From Planctomycetota bacterium (GTDB lineage Bacteria > Planctomycetota > Phycisphaerae > Phycisphaerales > SM1A02), in contig QWPW01000019.1 in assembly GCA_003671025.1 (NCBI GenBank), positions 1 through 62,253 of the forward strand: a stretch of DNA of 62,253 bases. Direction: 5' to 3'. Under the pieces are notes generated by a model. The model was given only the letters and a program-made list of their open reading frames with translations, was not told where the DNA came from and ran no database searches. Each line of letters begins with the position of its first letter. Positions within the stretch are counted from its first letter, which is position 1. The position numbers were made by a program, and so were the translations under genes. Below, piece by piece: positions 25,811 to 34,776 of this stretch.

Positions 25811-27157
25811 TCACACGCGTGTGGTGGTCGAGCACATGTCGCTGTATCCCGTCGCGCGGGGAAGCGCACACAACGCAGCCAAGATGACGACATGCGTCAA
25901 CGCGACATTCATGAGCTCGACGCATTCAGTGTTGGTCGCAAGAAACACATAGAGCATTCCAGCGAACGCGGCGGTGGCGACGGGATCAGTGCGCGAGCGA
26001 CGCCAGCCCTCGCGCAGTAGCGATGCGACGAGTCCAAGCAGCAACAGCAGACCCACGATTCCTGATTCGGTCAACGCGCGTATGTAGGTGTTGTGTGGAT
26101 GTACGTGATGAAGATGCGCCAAGGGAATGTGCGTCTGCGCGGCGTACTCGCGCGTCGCGTCGTGCGCCGCGAGAAAGGGCGCGAAGCTTCCCAAGCCTCC
26201 GCCGAGCCACGGATGAGCGGCCCATTGCTCGAGCGCGATTTGCCACCAAAACCAGCGGATTCCCACCGAAAGTGCCGCGGGTTGATCGGGACTGTGCAGT
26301 GCGCCCATGAGGTAGCGCCAGAACGGTCCGCCTACGAAGTACAGCGCGAGTGCCGTAGGCAGAAGCAACGCGATGCATGCGGTCATGAGTGTCTGCCGTG
26401 AGAGAAGTCCGCGCATGAGCAGCATTGCGACGGCGACGATGATCGCGGGCACGAGCATCAGCGCGGGACCGCGCGATGCGGCGAGCATCACGCCCGCCGC
26501 GCACAACATGGCCATCACCCCGAGCACCGCACGCGTGATTTTTCCCGCGTCACACCACAGCCCCATGATCATGAGGAGTGCGCCACCCGACCAGATCGCC
26601 GCCACTGCGGGAACGTGCGCGAGTCCCGCAGCGCGCCATGAACCATCGCGTGGTGACAACACGATGCCCTGGCTTTGCATGCACTGCGTCACTGCGTTGG
26701 TGGTGGCGGCGAGCACCAACGTCCACGCCAACAGTCGCGCGCGGTCGAGCACGGGCCAGAGCGCGAGCGTGGTCAACAGCAGTCGGTCAGATGCCAACCA
26801 ACGCAAGGCACTCGGTCCTGCGGGCGACCATGTCACCGAGAGCGCACTCCACGCGACCCACGCGAGTCCAAGCCACAGCGGAGGCCAACGCAAAAGGGGC
26901 GCAAAAAGCGCAGGAAACACGAGTAATCGCGCGAGCGCCATTGCCAGCAAACCTGCGGTAGCAATTCCGTTGGGTGCCTGATTGAGCGCGCCGGCGTAGA
27001 CAAAAATCACCGCCGCGATGGTGTGCAACAGGTGACCGTTGCGGTCGCGCGCGCGTACGGCAATGAGTGCATCCATCGCGCAGTCCACACGCGCGGGCGG
27101 CCACGCGCGGGGGATGGCAATGCTCGCATCAAACCATGGCAAGAGGAATCGACTCAT
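25811..27157 (-). CDS. O-antigen ligase/polymerase-like membrane protein (Wzy_C type)
   Basis: A 448-aa integral membrane protein with about 10-12 hydrophobic helices. The large loop in the C-terminal half, with WLGGGLGSFAPFL followed by HLHHVHPHNTYIRALTESG, is the signature of the O-antigen ligase/polymerase family, where HxxHN..l.l..E.G carries functional residues. It would attach a polysaccharide chain to a lipid or protein acceptor, or polymerise repeat units. The ATG overlaps the TGA of the upstream GT4 gene by 4 nt (ATGA), so the two are translationally coupled. A Wzm/Wzt exporter is encoded 14 kb away in the same locus, which makes a ligase role more likely than a polymerase role. Confidence 0.85.
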   Translation of the reverse strand: MSRFLLPWFDASIAIPRAWPPARVDCAMDALIAVRARDRNGHLLHTIAAVIFVYAGALNQAPNGIATAGLLAMALARLLVFPALFAPLLRWPPLWLGLAWVAWSALSVTWSPAGPSALRWLASDRLLLTTLALWPVLDRARLLAWTLVLAATTNAVTQCMQSQGIVLSPRDGSWRAAGLAHVPAVAAIWSGGALLMIMGLWCDAGKITRAVLGVMAMLCAAGVMLAASRGPALMLVPAIIVAVAMLLMRGLLSRQTLMTACIALLLPTALALYFVGGPFWRYLMGALHSPDQPAALSVGIRWFWWQIALEQWAAHPWLGGGLGSFAPFLAAHDATREYAAQTHIPLAHLHHVHPHNTYIRALTESGIVGLLLLLGLVASLLREGWRRSRTDPVATAAFAGMLYVFLATNTECVELMNVALTHVVILAALCALPRATGYSDMCSTTTRV

Positions 27158-28290
27158 GCGCCTAGTGCATCCATGATGGTCGCATTGACGAGGCGGACAT
27201 CGAAGCGGCGTTCCGCCAACGCTCGTGAATGATGTCCCATGCGTACTCGGCGCTCTTCATCAAGCGCAAGTGACAAACACGCGTGAGCCAACCCATCACC
27301 ATCGCGCGCGGGCACGAGAATTCCGTTGCACTCGTCGTCATCACTCATCACGGTTTCGCGGCAACCAGGCGCATCAGTGGTGATCACTGGTCGACCGGTC
27401 GCGAGCGCTTCCAACGTGCTCTTGGGCGTTCCTTCGCGATACGAAGGCAGCACAAACACGCTGCATGATGCGAGTTCAGCGCGGACATCATCGAGTCGCC
27501 CCGCGTACACGATGTCGCCGGCTGCAATCCAACGATCAAGCTCCGCTTGGGCAATCGCCGCAGGATTTCCATCAATCCAACCGACCAAACGAAACTGACA
27601 ATCGGCGCGCTGCGCACGAACAACGCGCGCGGCGTGGGCGAATTCACGCACGCCTTTGTCGCCGAGCAATCGAGCGATCATGAGAAACACTGGCGCGCTC
27701 GTCGGCGCGGCGACCGGGGAAAACTCGATCAGATCAACACCCGAACCGCCAGTCATGCGCACGTCACTGTCGCGCGTGATCAGTTGCGCTTGTTCGAAGT
27801 ACGCACGATCGTCGGGGTTCTGAAAGATGGTCGTCGTTGCCGCGCGCGTCGCGTTGTGATAGAGCCTCGAGGCGATGATGCGCAAGAGGCGCGCCTTGAA
27901 CGAACTGCCAGTGAACGCGTAGCCCAAGCCGGTGATCATGGCGACGCGACGCGACACACCCGCGTGTTTTGCAGCAGGAATCGCGTGAAAAACCGGCTTT
28001 GGGTTGGCCGCAAAAACACCATCGGGCTTGACGCGTTCGAAGAGTGCGCGGTAGTGTCGTCGCGTCAAAAGTTCGCGAACGGGATTGGTTCCAGTCCGAT
28101 CGAGTGGCGCGAAAACGCATTCGCCACCGAGGTCTTTGATCGCGCGTTCCACATCCAAGGCAGAACGTTCGAGCGGCGTAGGCGTGGAGACCACGACGCG
28201 ATGACCGCGCGCGACGAGGTCGCGCACGAGCGAGCCGCGAAAGGAGATCACGGCGTCTCCGATGCCATTGACAAGAACGAAAGTCGCCAT
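27154..28290 (-). CDS. Glycosyltransferase family 4
   Basis: A 378-aa GT-B fold retaining glycosyltransferase that transfers sugar from a nucleotide donor. The N-terminal acceptor domain begins MATFVLVNGIGDAVISFRGSL and contains FAANPKPVFHAI. The C-terminal donor domain has the family's PSYREGTPKSTLEALATGRPVITTD-type segment (read as PSYREGTPKS then LEALATGRPV), with E286-type residues in the EGTPKSTLE motif. It resembles the PglA/capsule GT4 subgroup that adds early sugars to lipid carrier. It is the first gene of the minus-strand arm; the divergent promoter region at 28291-28425 separates it from the plus-strand arm. Confidence 0.92.
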   Translation of the reverse strand: MATFVLVNGIGDAVISFRGSLVRDLVARGHRVVVSTPTPLERSALDVERAIKDLGGECVFAPLDRTGTNPVRELLTRRHYRALFERVKPDGVFAANPKPVFHAIPAAKHAGVSRRVAMITGLGYAFTGSSFKARLLRIIASRLYHNATRAATTTIFQNPDDRAYFEQAQLITRDSDVRMTGGSGVDLIEFSPVAAPTSAPVFLMIARLLGDKGVREFAHAARVVRAQRADCQFRLVGWIDGNPAAIAQAELDRWIAAGDIVYAGRLDDVRAELASCSVFVLPSYREGTPKSTLEALATGRPVITTDAPGCRETVMSDDDECNGILVPARDGDGLAHACLSLALDEERRVRMGHHSRALAERRFDVRLVNATIMDALGA

Positions 28291-28401
28291 AGAGCGTTGC
28301 GGTAAAGCGGTCGTAACAGAGAGGTCTCAGCACCTTCGGAACCGTCCGAGAAACCGCTCGCAGCCGCGCGCGTGTGTCTTAAGGCGATCAACGGAGTTCA
28401 C

Positions 28402-28407
28402 TATACT
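28402..28407 (+). promoter_or_regulatory. Candidate -10 box for the plus-strand polysaccharide operon
   Basis: TATACT lies 18 bases before the start codon of the first plus-strand glycosyltransferase. Only a weak -35 (around cttaag at 28379-28384) is seen at 17-base spacing, so an activator or alternative sigma factor may be involved. Confidence 0.4.
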
Positions 28408-28425
28408 TCGCGTCAGGACTCTTCT

Positions 28426-29361
28426 ATGGCGCTCTCATACGGTGTGGTAACGGCAACACTCAACGCACGGGGATCAGTCCTCGCGGCGTTGCGTTCCGTG
28501 ATCACTCAAACACGTGCGCCCTCCCAATACATCGTGATTGACGGCGGTTCGACCGATGGAACGCGCGAGGTGGTCGAGGCCGAGTTTGCCGCGATTCGCG
28601 CGCGTGGATGCGCGATTCAGCTGCAACTCATCACACAAAATGCGCCCATGGGAATTGCGCACGCATGGAACCAAGCCATCGCGCAACTTGCCGCCGACGT
28701 GGTGTTCTTAGTGAACGCTGATGACTGGCTTGAATCAGATTCGGCAAGTCATGTGATGGAAGCGTTTGCGCGCGATGCCGAGCTTGATGTCGTCCACGGC
28801 AACGCGCGCTTCCATTCGACGCAAGGCGAAGACCTCGGCGTCCTCGCGCCATGTTGGGTCAATCGTCTCGGGGTTCAAAGCCGCACGCTGCACTGTTCGA
28901 CGTTCGTGCGTCGGCGCGTGTACGAGGAGTTAGGAGGCTTTGACCCCAATTTCTGCACCACTCTGGACTATGACTTTCTCGAGCGCTGCTGGCGGCGGGG
29001 GAAGCAGTTTCGTCATCTCGATCGCGTGCTCTCGAATTTCCGTTTAGGCGGGATCTCCAACACATTTCGTTCGCGCGCCGATCTCGAAACACTCAAGATT
29101 GGCCTGACTCACTCGCGCACCAAACTCTTGCCTTTGGCGGCGTACGCAATGCGCAGGTTTGTCCTTCGGCCCATGGGAATCGCGGGCTTTGATTTGTGGA
29201 GCAAGCGCAATTCGCGCGTTGAAGTGTCGCCTCAAGCTCACGCCGTGGGCGGATTCCCCGCGGCAGACCCGAGCGGTGTGATGCAGGACAATCACATCGA
29301 TGCACCACGTCACTCTGCAAGTGCGAACCCAGCGCCGCAACTCGAACGCATCGAGGCATGA
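28426..29361 (+). CDS. Glycosyltransferase family 2
   Basis: A 311-aa GT-A fold glycosyltransferase. ATG 28426 is preferred since AGGA lies 9 nt before it and the family motif begins at once: the nucleotide-binding segment YIVIDGGSTDGT is at 35-46 and the metal-binding DxD-like NADDW at 97-101. Family WcaA/SpsA-like. YDFLERCWRRG (about 184-194) matches the catalytic-base ED/DYDF region. It is the first of eight co-directional genes, and its stop is 3 bases from the start of the next. Donor and linkage are not predictable from the sequence. Confidence 0.93.
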   Translation: MALSYGVVTATLNARGSVLAALRSVITQTRAPSQYIVIDGGSTDGTREVVEAEFAAIRARGCAIQLQLITQNAPMGIAHAWNQAIAQLAADVVFLVNADDWLESDSASHVMEAFARDAELDVVHGNARFHSTQGEDLGVLAPCWVNRLGVQSRTLHCSTFVRRRVYEELGGFDPNFCTTLDYDFLERCWRRGKQFRHLDRVLSNFRLGGISNTFRSRADLETLKIGLTHSRTKLLPLAAYAMRRFVLRPMGIAGFDLWSKRNSRVEVSPQAHAVGGFPAADPSGVMQDNHIDAPRHSASANPAPQLERIEA

Positions 29362-29364
29362 GAG

Positions 29365-30228
29365 ATGTCCGCTGACTCAGGCAGTCGCGAACTCATCAGC
29401 GTGGTGGTGCCCTCATTCAATCAAGGCCGGTGGATCAACGAGTGTTTGCACAGTTTGTTTGCGCAAGCGGATGCCAATTTAGAAGTCATCGTGATTGATG
29501 GCGGATCGACAGATTCGACGCTCGCGGTGCTTGAGCATTGGCGACCACGATTGGCCGCGTGCATTAGCGAGCCTGATCGCGGACAAGCGCACGCCATCGC
29601 CAAAGGGTTCGCCCTCGCTCGCGGTGAACTGTTGAGTTGGCTCAACTCGGACGACATGCATCTGCCGTGGACGATTCGCGCTTGGCGCTCGGCATTTTCG
29701 CGTGATCCGTCCCGCGAGATGCTTCATGGAAATCGCATCATCATGGACGCGTCCGCGCGCGTGATCGGCTATCGACTGCTCCCGGGGCACTCGCGCTTCT
29801 GGCTCAATCGTTTCCCTTGGACCCATCAAGAAACCGCGGTGTGGCGTCGCGACTTGTACCAGCGCGTCGGGGGCATCGATGAGTCACTTCAGTTTGCGAT
29901 GGATTACGATTTGTTCGCACGGTTCTTTGACGCGGGGCGCTGCGCTCACTGCGACGAGTTTCTCGGCGTGTTCCGTTGGCATGAGCAATCCAAGAGCGCG
30001 ACGGTGCAAGCAACGGTGGGGGCCGAGGAGATGCGCACCGTGCGCCAACGACGCGGTGTTCCTGACTACGCGCGAGTTCATCCACTGCGCATGGCCATGA
30101 CTAGCGCAGTGCGTGTAGTCACGCGCGTGCACACGATGCGCGCGCACCGCGTACCCAAGTGCCTCACCGCGACCGGCTTCGAGGTGGCGCAGTTGTGGGA
30201 CAAGACTCCGCACGTCCTGCGTGGGTAA
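29365..30228 (+). CDS. Glycosyltransferase family 2
   Basis: A 287-aa GT-A fold enzyme. VIVIDGGSTDST (41-52) and the metal-binding NSDDM (94-98) are intact, and the active-site region has the DYDLF segment near residue 175 (FAMDYDLFARF). GHSRFWLNRFPWTHQETAVW (about 139-158) carries the usual QE acceptor-site element. It starts 3 bases after the preceding GT2 gene, suggesting coupling. It resembles the WcaA-type enzymes that build capsular polysaccharide backbones. Donor sugar unknown. Confidence 0.93.
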   Translation: MSADSGSRELISVVVPSFNQGRWINECLHSLFAQADANLEVIVIDGGSTDSTLAVLEHWRPRLAACISEPDRGQAHAIAKGFALARGELLSWLNSDDMHLPWTIRAWRSAFSRDPSREMLHGNRIIMDASARVIGYRLLPGHSRFWLNRFPWTHQETAVWRRDLYQRVGGIDESLQFAMDYDLFARFFDAGRCAHCDEFLGVFRWHEQSKSATVQATVGAEEMRTVRQRRGVPDYARVHPLRMAMTSAVRVVTRVHTMRAHRVPKCLTATGFEVAQLWDKTPHVLRG

Positions 30229-30279
30229 GCATCATCGATGCAAACTTCCTGAACACGACTTGTGGTAGAACGACACACG

Positions 30280-31545
30280 ATGCGAGTTCTTCACGTCAGC
30301 ACCTTCGAATCAAGCGGTGGCGCCGCGCGAGCCGCGCATGGCTTGCACGTCGGGTTGGTCGCGGAAGGTGTCGACAGCCACATGTTGGTGCGTGAGCGGC
30401 AGTCGGATGACCCGCGCGTGTGTGTCGCGACTCCAAACGAAGTCGACGCGGGCGCGTGGCGCGAGATCGCGTTGCACTGGATTCACAACAATCGCACGGC
30501 GCTTTCAAACACCTTCTTTTCCACGGGTTTTGCAGGGATTGCCGCAGCCGATCATCCGTTGGTGCGCAGCGCCGATGTCATCAATCTCCATTGGATTCCT
30601 GGCCTGATCGATCCGCGCGGCATCGGCGAACTCCTCGCGCTGGGGAAGCCAGTGGTGTGGACGGTGCATGACGAATGGGCGTATTCCGGCGGTTGCCACT
30701 ACGCGTCGGGTTGCGAGCAGTGGCGTCACTCGTGCCGCGAATGCCCGCAGTTAGCGAGCGATCCACATGGATTGGTGTCGGCCATCTTTCAGGAGAAGCT
30801 CACGCAGTATGCGCGTGGCCCACTCACCGTCGTTGCGCCGAGCGTGTGGCTCGCGGAGCGTGTTCGCGCGAGTGCTCTGCTGCGCGGCTCGCAAGTCGAA
30901 GTGATCCCTTACGGCGTCGATCTCGATGTCTTTACTCCTGCGCGGCGCGACGAGGGTCGCGCGCGATTAGGCGTGCAGCCCGATGAAGCAGTGATCCTGT
31001 TCAGCGCCGATGCGGCGGGAGAACGACGCAAAGGATTCGAAGAACTCTGCGCCGCGCTGGAGTTGGTGCGCGCGCAATTGAATGCGCTGGGATCGCTCGC
31101 GAGTCCCGTGCGTTTGGTGGTGTTGGGCAATGTCGATCGCGTGCAGTTGCCCGAAGGAACCCTGGCTACTGGCCGACTTTTCAGTCGCACCGAACTCGCC
31201 AGTGTCGTGGCTGGCAGCGATCTCTATGTGTTGCCCTCGCTCGAAGACAATCTTCCTAACGGTGTGCTTGAAGCACTGGCGTGCGGCACTGCATGCGCAG
31301 CATTCACCGTCGGCGGCGTACCCGACATGTTGGCCCATGCACCGATTTCGTATCTGGCTCCCATGGGTGATGTCGCCGCGCTCGCTGGTGCGATGGTGCG
31401 CGCAGTTCATGATTTGCCCACGCTGCGCACACGCCGCGCGGATTTGCGCGAGCATGCGTTGAAGCATTACGCACTCTCGCACCAGGCGCGTTCGTACATG
31501 AAACTTTACTCCGCGCTCCTCGCAGAAAGTTTGACGGCTGCATGA
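30280..31545 (+). CDS. Glycosyltransferase family 4
   Basis: A 421-aa GT-B glycosyltransferase. The ATG at 30280 begins the conserved MRVLHVSTF..SGGAARAAHGL N-terminus; the GTG at 30262 is out of keeping with the family. The region VWTVHDEWAYSGGCHYASGC (about 130-149) with clustered Cys/His is characteristic of a GT4 subgroup. The donor-binding C-terminus contains SLEDNLPNGVLEALACGT, the EDNLPNxxLEA version of the E-x7-E motif. The last four bases (ATGA) overlap the start of the following FkbM gene. Confidence 0.93.
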   Translation: MRVLHVSTFESSGGAARAAHGLHVGLVAEGVDSHMLVRERQSDDPRVCVATPNEVDAGAWREIALHWIHNNRTALSNTFFSTGFAGIAAADHPLVRSADVINLHWIPGLIDPRGIGELLALGKPVVWTVHDEWAYSGGCHYASGCEQWRHSCRECPQLASDPHGLVSAIFQEKLTQYARGPLTVVAPSVWLAERVRASALLRGSQVEVIPYGVDLDVFTPARRDEGRARLGVQPDEAVILFSADAAGERRKGFEELCAALELVRAQLNALGSLASPVRLVVLGNVDRVQLPEGTLATGRLFSRTELASVVAGSDLYVLPSLEDNLPNGVLEALACGTACAAFTVGGVPDMLAHAPISYLAPMGDVAALAGAMVRAVHDLPTLRTRRADLREHALKHYALSHQARSYMKLYSALLAESLTAA

Positions 31546-32555
31546 GTGATGTCACGAGTAACACCGCAAGTAGCACCGCTGCTGCAACGATGAACACAGC
31601 AACGCAGGGAAACATGAGCAGCGCGCAAGACATCCCCTCCCCGACATCGGCATCACTCGAGATGTTGGCGTTGCGAATGTTCGCGCAACCGATGTTGGAC
31701 AAGCTCGCAACGCTTGAAGCGCAGTACGAATCCCTGGCGCGCCGCGCGGCCAAAGCGGAACTCGAGAACGAGCAACTGCGCTCGACACTGGCATCGGGGC
31801 GCGAACTGCTCAAGCATCTCGGTCGGCGCGCGACTGCGAGATTTCGCGGTATTCGTGGCTCGGCCTCTGCGGCGGTTGATGCGCCGACTGCCTCACTGTT
31901 GCCGCTTCCCACCGAGGCCGCGTTGGCGCGCGCGATGCTTCGCGGCGTTGAAGTCAAGACCATCATCGATGTCGGCGCTTCCGATGGTCGCTGGACCGAA
32001 CTCAGTCGTCACGCGTTTCCCGAAGCGAAGGCGTTGCTCATGGAAACCAACGAAGTGCATCGTCCAGCGTTGGACCGTTACTGCGCCGCGCGGCCTGGAT
32101 TTTCTAATGTGATCGCCGCGGTTGGACCTGCGCGCACCGAGTTGTGGTTCGAGCGCACCGAAGATCCCTACGGCGGTCGCGTGCATTCCGAGAAACGCTG
32201 TGCTGATTGGATCCCGCTCGCGGGAACCACCATCGATCTCGAAGTTGCCGAGCGCTCGCTTGAGGGCCCGTACCTGATCAAGCTCGACACGCACGGATAC
32301 GAAGTGCCCATTCTCGAAGGCGCGAAAGACACGCTGCAAAAGGCGTCGCTCGTCGTCATCGAGGCGTATGCCTTTCGCATCGCATCCGACAGTTTGATCT
32401 TCCATGAACTCTGCGCGTGGATGTGGGAGCGCGGATTCATGGCAGTTGATTTATGCGAGCCCGTCACGCGCCCGCGCGATGGATGTTTGTGGCAAGTCGA
32501 CATCGTGTTCTCACCGCGCACGCGGCCAGAGTGCGGAGTGCGCACATGGCAGTGA
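31542..32555 (+). CDS. FkbM-family methyltransferase with N-terminal coiled coil
   Basis: A 337-aa protein. Residues about 1-35 are Ser/Thr/Ala-rich and disordered-looking; 40-90 form a heptad-like coiled coil (LDKLATLEAQYESLARRAAK). The SAM-binding motif is IDVGASDG at 142-149, followed by the FkbM-type IKLDTHGYEVPIL near residue 246 and VIEAYAFR. FkbM proteins O-methylate sugars or polyketides (family knowledge), so it likely decorates the glycan. The start overlaps the previous gene by 4 nt and the end overlaps the next gene by 10 nt, so it is embedded in a coupled operon. The coiled coil could dock it to the glycosyltransferases or to chain-length control. Confidence 0.88.
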   Translation: MSDVTSNTASSTAAATMNTATQGNMSSAQDIPSPTSASLEMLALRMFAQPMLDKLATLEAQYESLARRAAKAELENEQLRSTLASGRELLKHLGRRATARFRGIRGSASAAVDAPTASLLPLPTEAALARAMLRGVEVKTIIDVGASDGRWTELSRHAFPEAKALLMETNEVHRPALDRYCAARPGFSNVIAAVGPARTELWFERTEDPYGGRVHSEKRCADWIPLAGTTIDLEVAERSLEGPYLIKLDTHGYEVPILEGAKDTLQKASLVVIEAYAFRIASDSLIFHELCAWMWERGFMAVDLCEPVTRPRDGCLWQVDIVFSPRTRPECGVRTWQ

Positions 32556-33439
32556 GCGAGAGTTCGCCTTCTCCGTTGGTGACGGTGGTGACGCCGAGTT
32601 TCAACTCAGCCGAGTTCATCGAACGCACGATTCTCGCGGTGAAATCGCAGGAATACCCGCGCGTCGAACACATTCTCATGGACGGCGGCTCCACCGATCA
32701 CACCATGGAAATCGTCGAGCGTCACCGCGCGCACTTCACCCACATTCACAGCGGCAAAGACAACGGCATGTACGACGCGATTCATCGCGGCTTCGCGCAG
32801 TCGAGCGGCGAGATCATGACCTGGCTCAACTCCGATGATGAGTGGTTGCCCGGAACATTGCGCACGGTGACGCGACTCTTTCAAGAGTTTCCTGATGTCG
32901 AATTCATGACCAGCGGTTTCCCGTGCGCCATCGATGCCACGGGTGCGATGATCGCCACTGCGCGACTGTCAGGCTTTAGTCGCAACGGTTCCAAGCGCGG
33001 AGAGTTTCTTCCCGCGTGCGGTTGGCCCGCCGATGGATTCATCCAACAAGAGTCGACCTTCTGGCGACGATCGCTGTGGGAGCGCGCCGGTTCGCGCATG
33101 GATCACTCGCTGCAATTTGCCGGTGACTACGAGTTGTGGTCGCGCTTCTTGTCGATGGCGCAACTCTGGTGCGTCGAAGTTCCGCTCGGATGTTTTCGTC
33201 GACGCGAAGGTCAGAAGACTGCGGTCGCGCTCAACAGTTACCTCGATGAAGCGCGCACAGTTTTTTTGCGCAGCGGTGGCAAGATTCCCTCGCGGCTGAA
33301 CGCGACTCTGCGCGTGGGATTCCGTCGTCATGCGCCGCCGCAAATCAAGCAATTCCTCGGTCGAAACGGTTGGTACGAGCGTCGTCCACACCTTCTCTAC
33401 GACTGGGGAGCTTCACGCTGGACACAGTCGTGGTACTGA
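32546..33439 (+). CDS. Glycosyltransferase family 2
   Basis: A 297-aa GT-A fold enzyme. ATG 32546 has CGGAG 8 nt upstream and overlaps the end of the FkbM gene by 10 nt. Motifs: ILMDGGSTDHT (43-53), NGMYDAIHRGF (73-83) and the metal-binding NSDDEW (95-100). An acceptor-site element FIQQESTFWRRSLW follows at about 160-173, then a DYELW segment near 190. WcaA-like; donor unknown. Confidence 0.93.
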   Translation: MAVSESSPSPLVTVVTPSFNSAEFIERTILAVKSQEYPRVEHILMDGGSTDHTMEIVERHRAHFTHIHSGKDNGMYDAIHRGFAQSSGEIMTWLNSDDEWLPGTLRTVTRLFQEFPDVEFMTSGFPCAIDATGAMIATARLSGFSRNGSKRGEFLPACGWPADGFIQQESTFWRRSLWERAGSRMDHSLQFAGDYELWSRFLSMAQLWCVEVPLGCFRRREGQKTAVALNSYLDEARTVFLRSGGKIPSRLNATLRVGFRRHAPPQIKQFLGRNGWYERRPHLLYDWGASRWTQSWY

Positions 33440-34776
33440 ACCCGCCGCATGCATTGCTCGAGCAAATGGCGCAGCGCCTGAGTGCGCGCGGTTCGCTGCG
33501 CATTGTGATGTTGAGCGATCTCGGTTTCGAATACGGCGCGGGTGCCGCGATGCGTCGACAGATTCAGAGCTTGCTGCTCGACGGACACGAAGTCGCCGTG
33601 GTGTGCGCAGGCTCGTTGCACGAGGGACGGGTCGTCGCTGCGAGTGATCCAGGTGTGGCGGCGCTTGTTCCGCGCGGACGCGAGTTCAGTGGAACATGGT
33701 TGGGCGTGCATTCGGTTCCTGCGGCGGCGTGCATGGATTCGCGCCAACGACGTCGGTGTGATCCCGAACTGCTCGCGATGGTGGCCTGGCTGCAACCGGA
33801 TCTGGTCATCGCGGGCAATCTTCATTGGGCGGGGTGGTCCGCTGCAGTGCTTGAGGCGCTCACGCGTAGAGGCATCGCGACCGTTGCGTACATGCACGAT
33901 TTGCACCATCTGACTGGGCGTTGCGCGCATCCCTACACCTGCCGCAAATTCCTCACGGGCTGTGACGCGTCGTGTCCCACGGCAGAAAAATATCCCGCGC
34001 TGTCGAGTGAACTCATCGCCGATGAGTGGATGGTCCGTCGTCATGTCTTCGTCGAAACCGCCGTGCCCTTGGTGGCCAACAGCACGTGGACCAAAGCGTC
34101 TGCCGATGCCGCGTTTGGAAATGCGGCCACCGTCGACATCGTGCGTCTTGGTGTGGACACGAAACTGTTCGCACCGATCGACCGTTCGCTCGCGCGTCAC
34201 TTGCTGGGCGTCGATGAGAAACCGACCGTTCTCTTTGGCGCCGTTGATGTGGGGCAAGTCGAGAAGGGCGGGGTCGTCCTGCAACACGTCGTCGACATCT
34301 TGCAGCGTGAGGGCATCAACTTCGTCGCGTTTGGCTACGGATCTGCGGCGTATCGCGGCGTGCGCGGACTGGGCTATGTCAGCGACGAACGACAAATGCC
34401 CATTCTTTACGCCGCATGTGATTGCTATCTCTCCGCCTCCGCGGTGGAGAGTTTTGGTCAGACCGTGCTCGAGGCAAGTGCATGCGCGCGCCCAGTGGTG
34501 ACCTTGCGTGGTGGTGGCATTGTCGACATTGCGCGCGACGGTGTGAACGGTCGCACCATCGCCGATGCCGAGCCACGACTCATCGCCGATGTGGTGCGCG
34601 AGATTGCCTGCGACGCCGCGGCGCGTGATCACTTCGGTGCCGCGGGTCGTTTGATTGCCGAGCGCGAGTTTTCACTTGATGCGCAAGCTGCGTCATGGCG
34701 TGCGTGGATGAGTTCGCAAGGCGAGCCACGAGCCTCGCGTGAACAAGGTCAATCAATGAGTGAGGCGCGTCCATGA
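33430..34776 (+). CDS. Glycosyltransferase family 4
   Basis: A 448-aa GT-B enzyme using the GTG at 33430, which overlaps the preceding stop by 10 nt with GGAC about 8 nt upstream. An ATG at 33466 just before the conserved LRIVMLSDLGFEYGAGAAMR is a reasonable alternative. A Cys/His-bearing segment HHLTGRCAHPYTCRKFLTGC (about 158-177) resembles the one in the other cluster GT4. The donor domain has SASAVESFGQTVLEASACAR, the E-x7-E region. Its stop overlaps the start of the next GT2 gene by 4 nt. Confidence 0.91.
   Translation: MVLNPPHALLEQMAQRLSARGSLRIVMLSDLGFEYGAGAAMRRQIQSLLLDGHEVAVVCAGSLHEGRVVAASDPGVAALVPRGREFSGTWLGVHSVPAAACMDSRQRRRCDPELLAMVAWLQPDLVIAGNLHWAGWSAAVLEALTRRGIATVAYMHDLHHLTGRCAHPYTCRKFLTGCDASCPTAEKYPALSSELIADEWMVRRHVFVETAVPLVANSTWTKASADAAFGNAATVDIVRLGVDTKLFAPIDRSLARHLLGVDEKPTVLFGAVDVGQVEKGGVVLQHVVDILQREGINFVAFGYGSAAYRGVRGLGYVSDERQMPILYAACDCYLSASAVESFGQTVLEASACARPVVTLRGGGIVDIARDGVNGRTIADAEPRLIADVVREIACDAAARDHFGAAGRLIAEREFSLDAQAASWRAWMSSQGEPRASREQGQSMSEARP

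Noticed and set aside
33397-34632. 411-codon minus-strand frame over the GT4 gene
   Set aside because: It has a high His/Arg content and lies over the well-supported GT4 reading frame.
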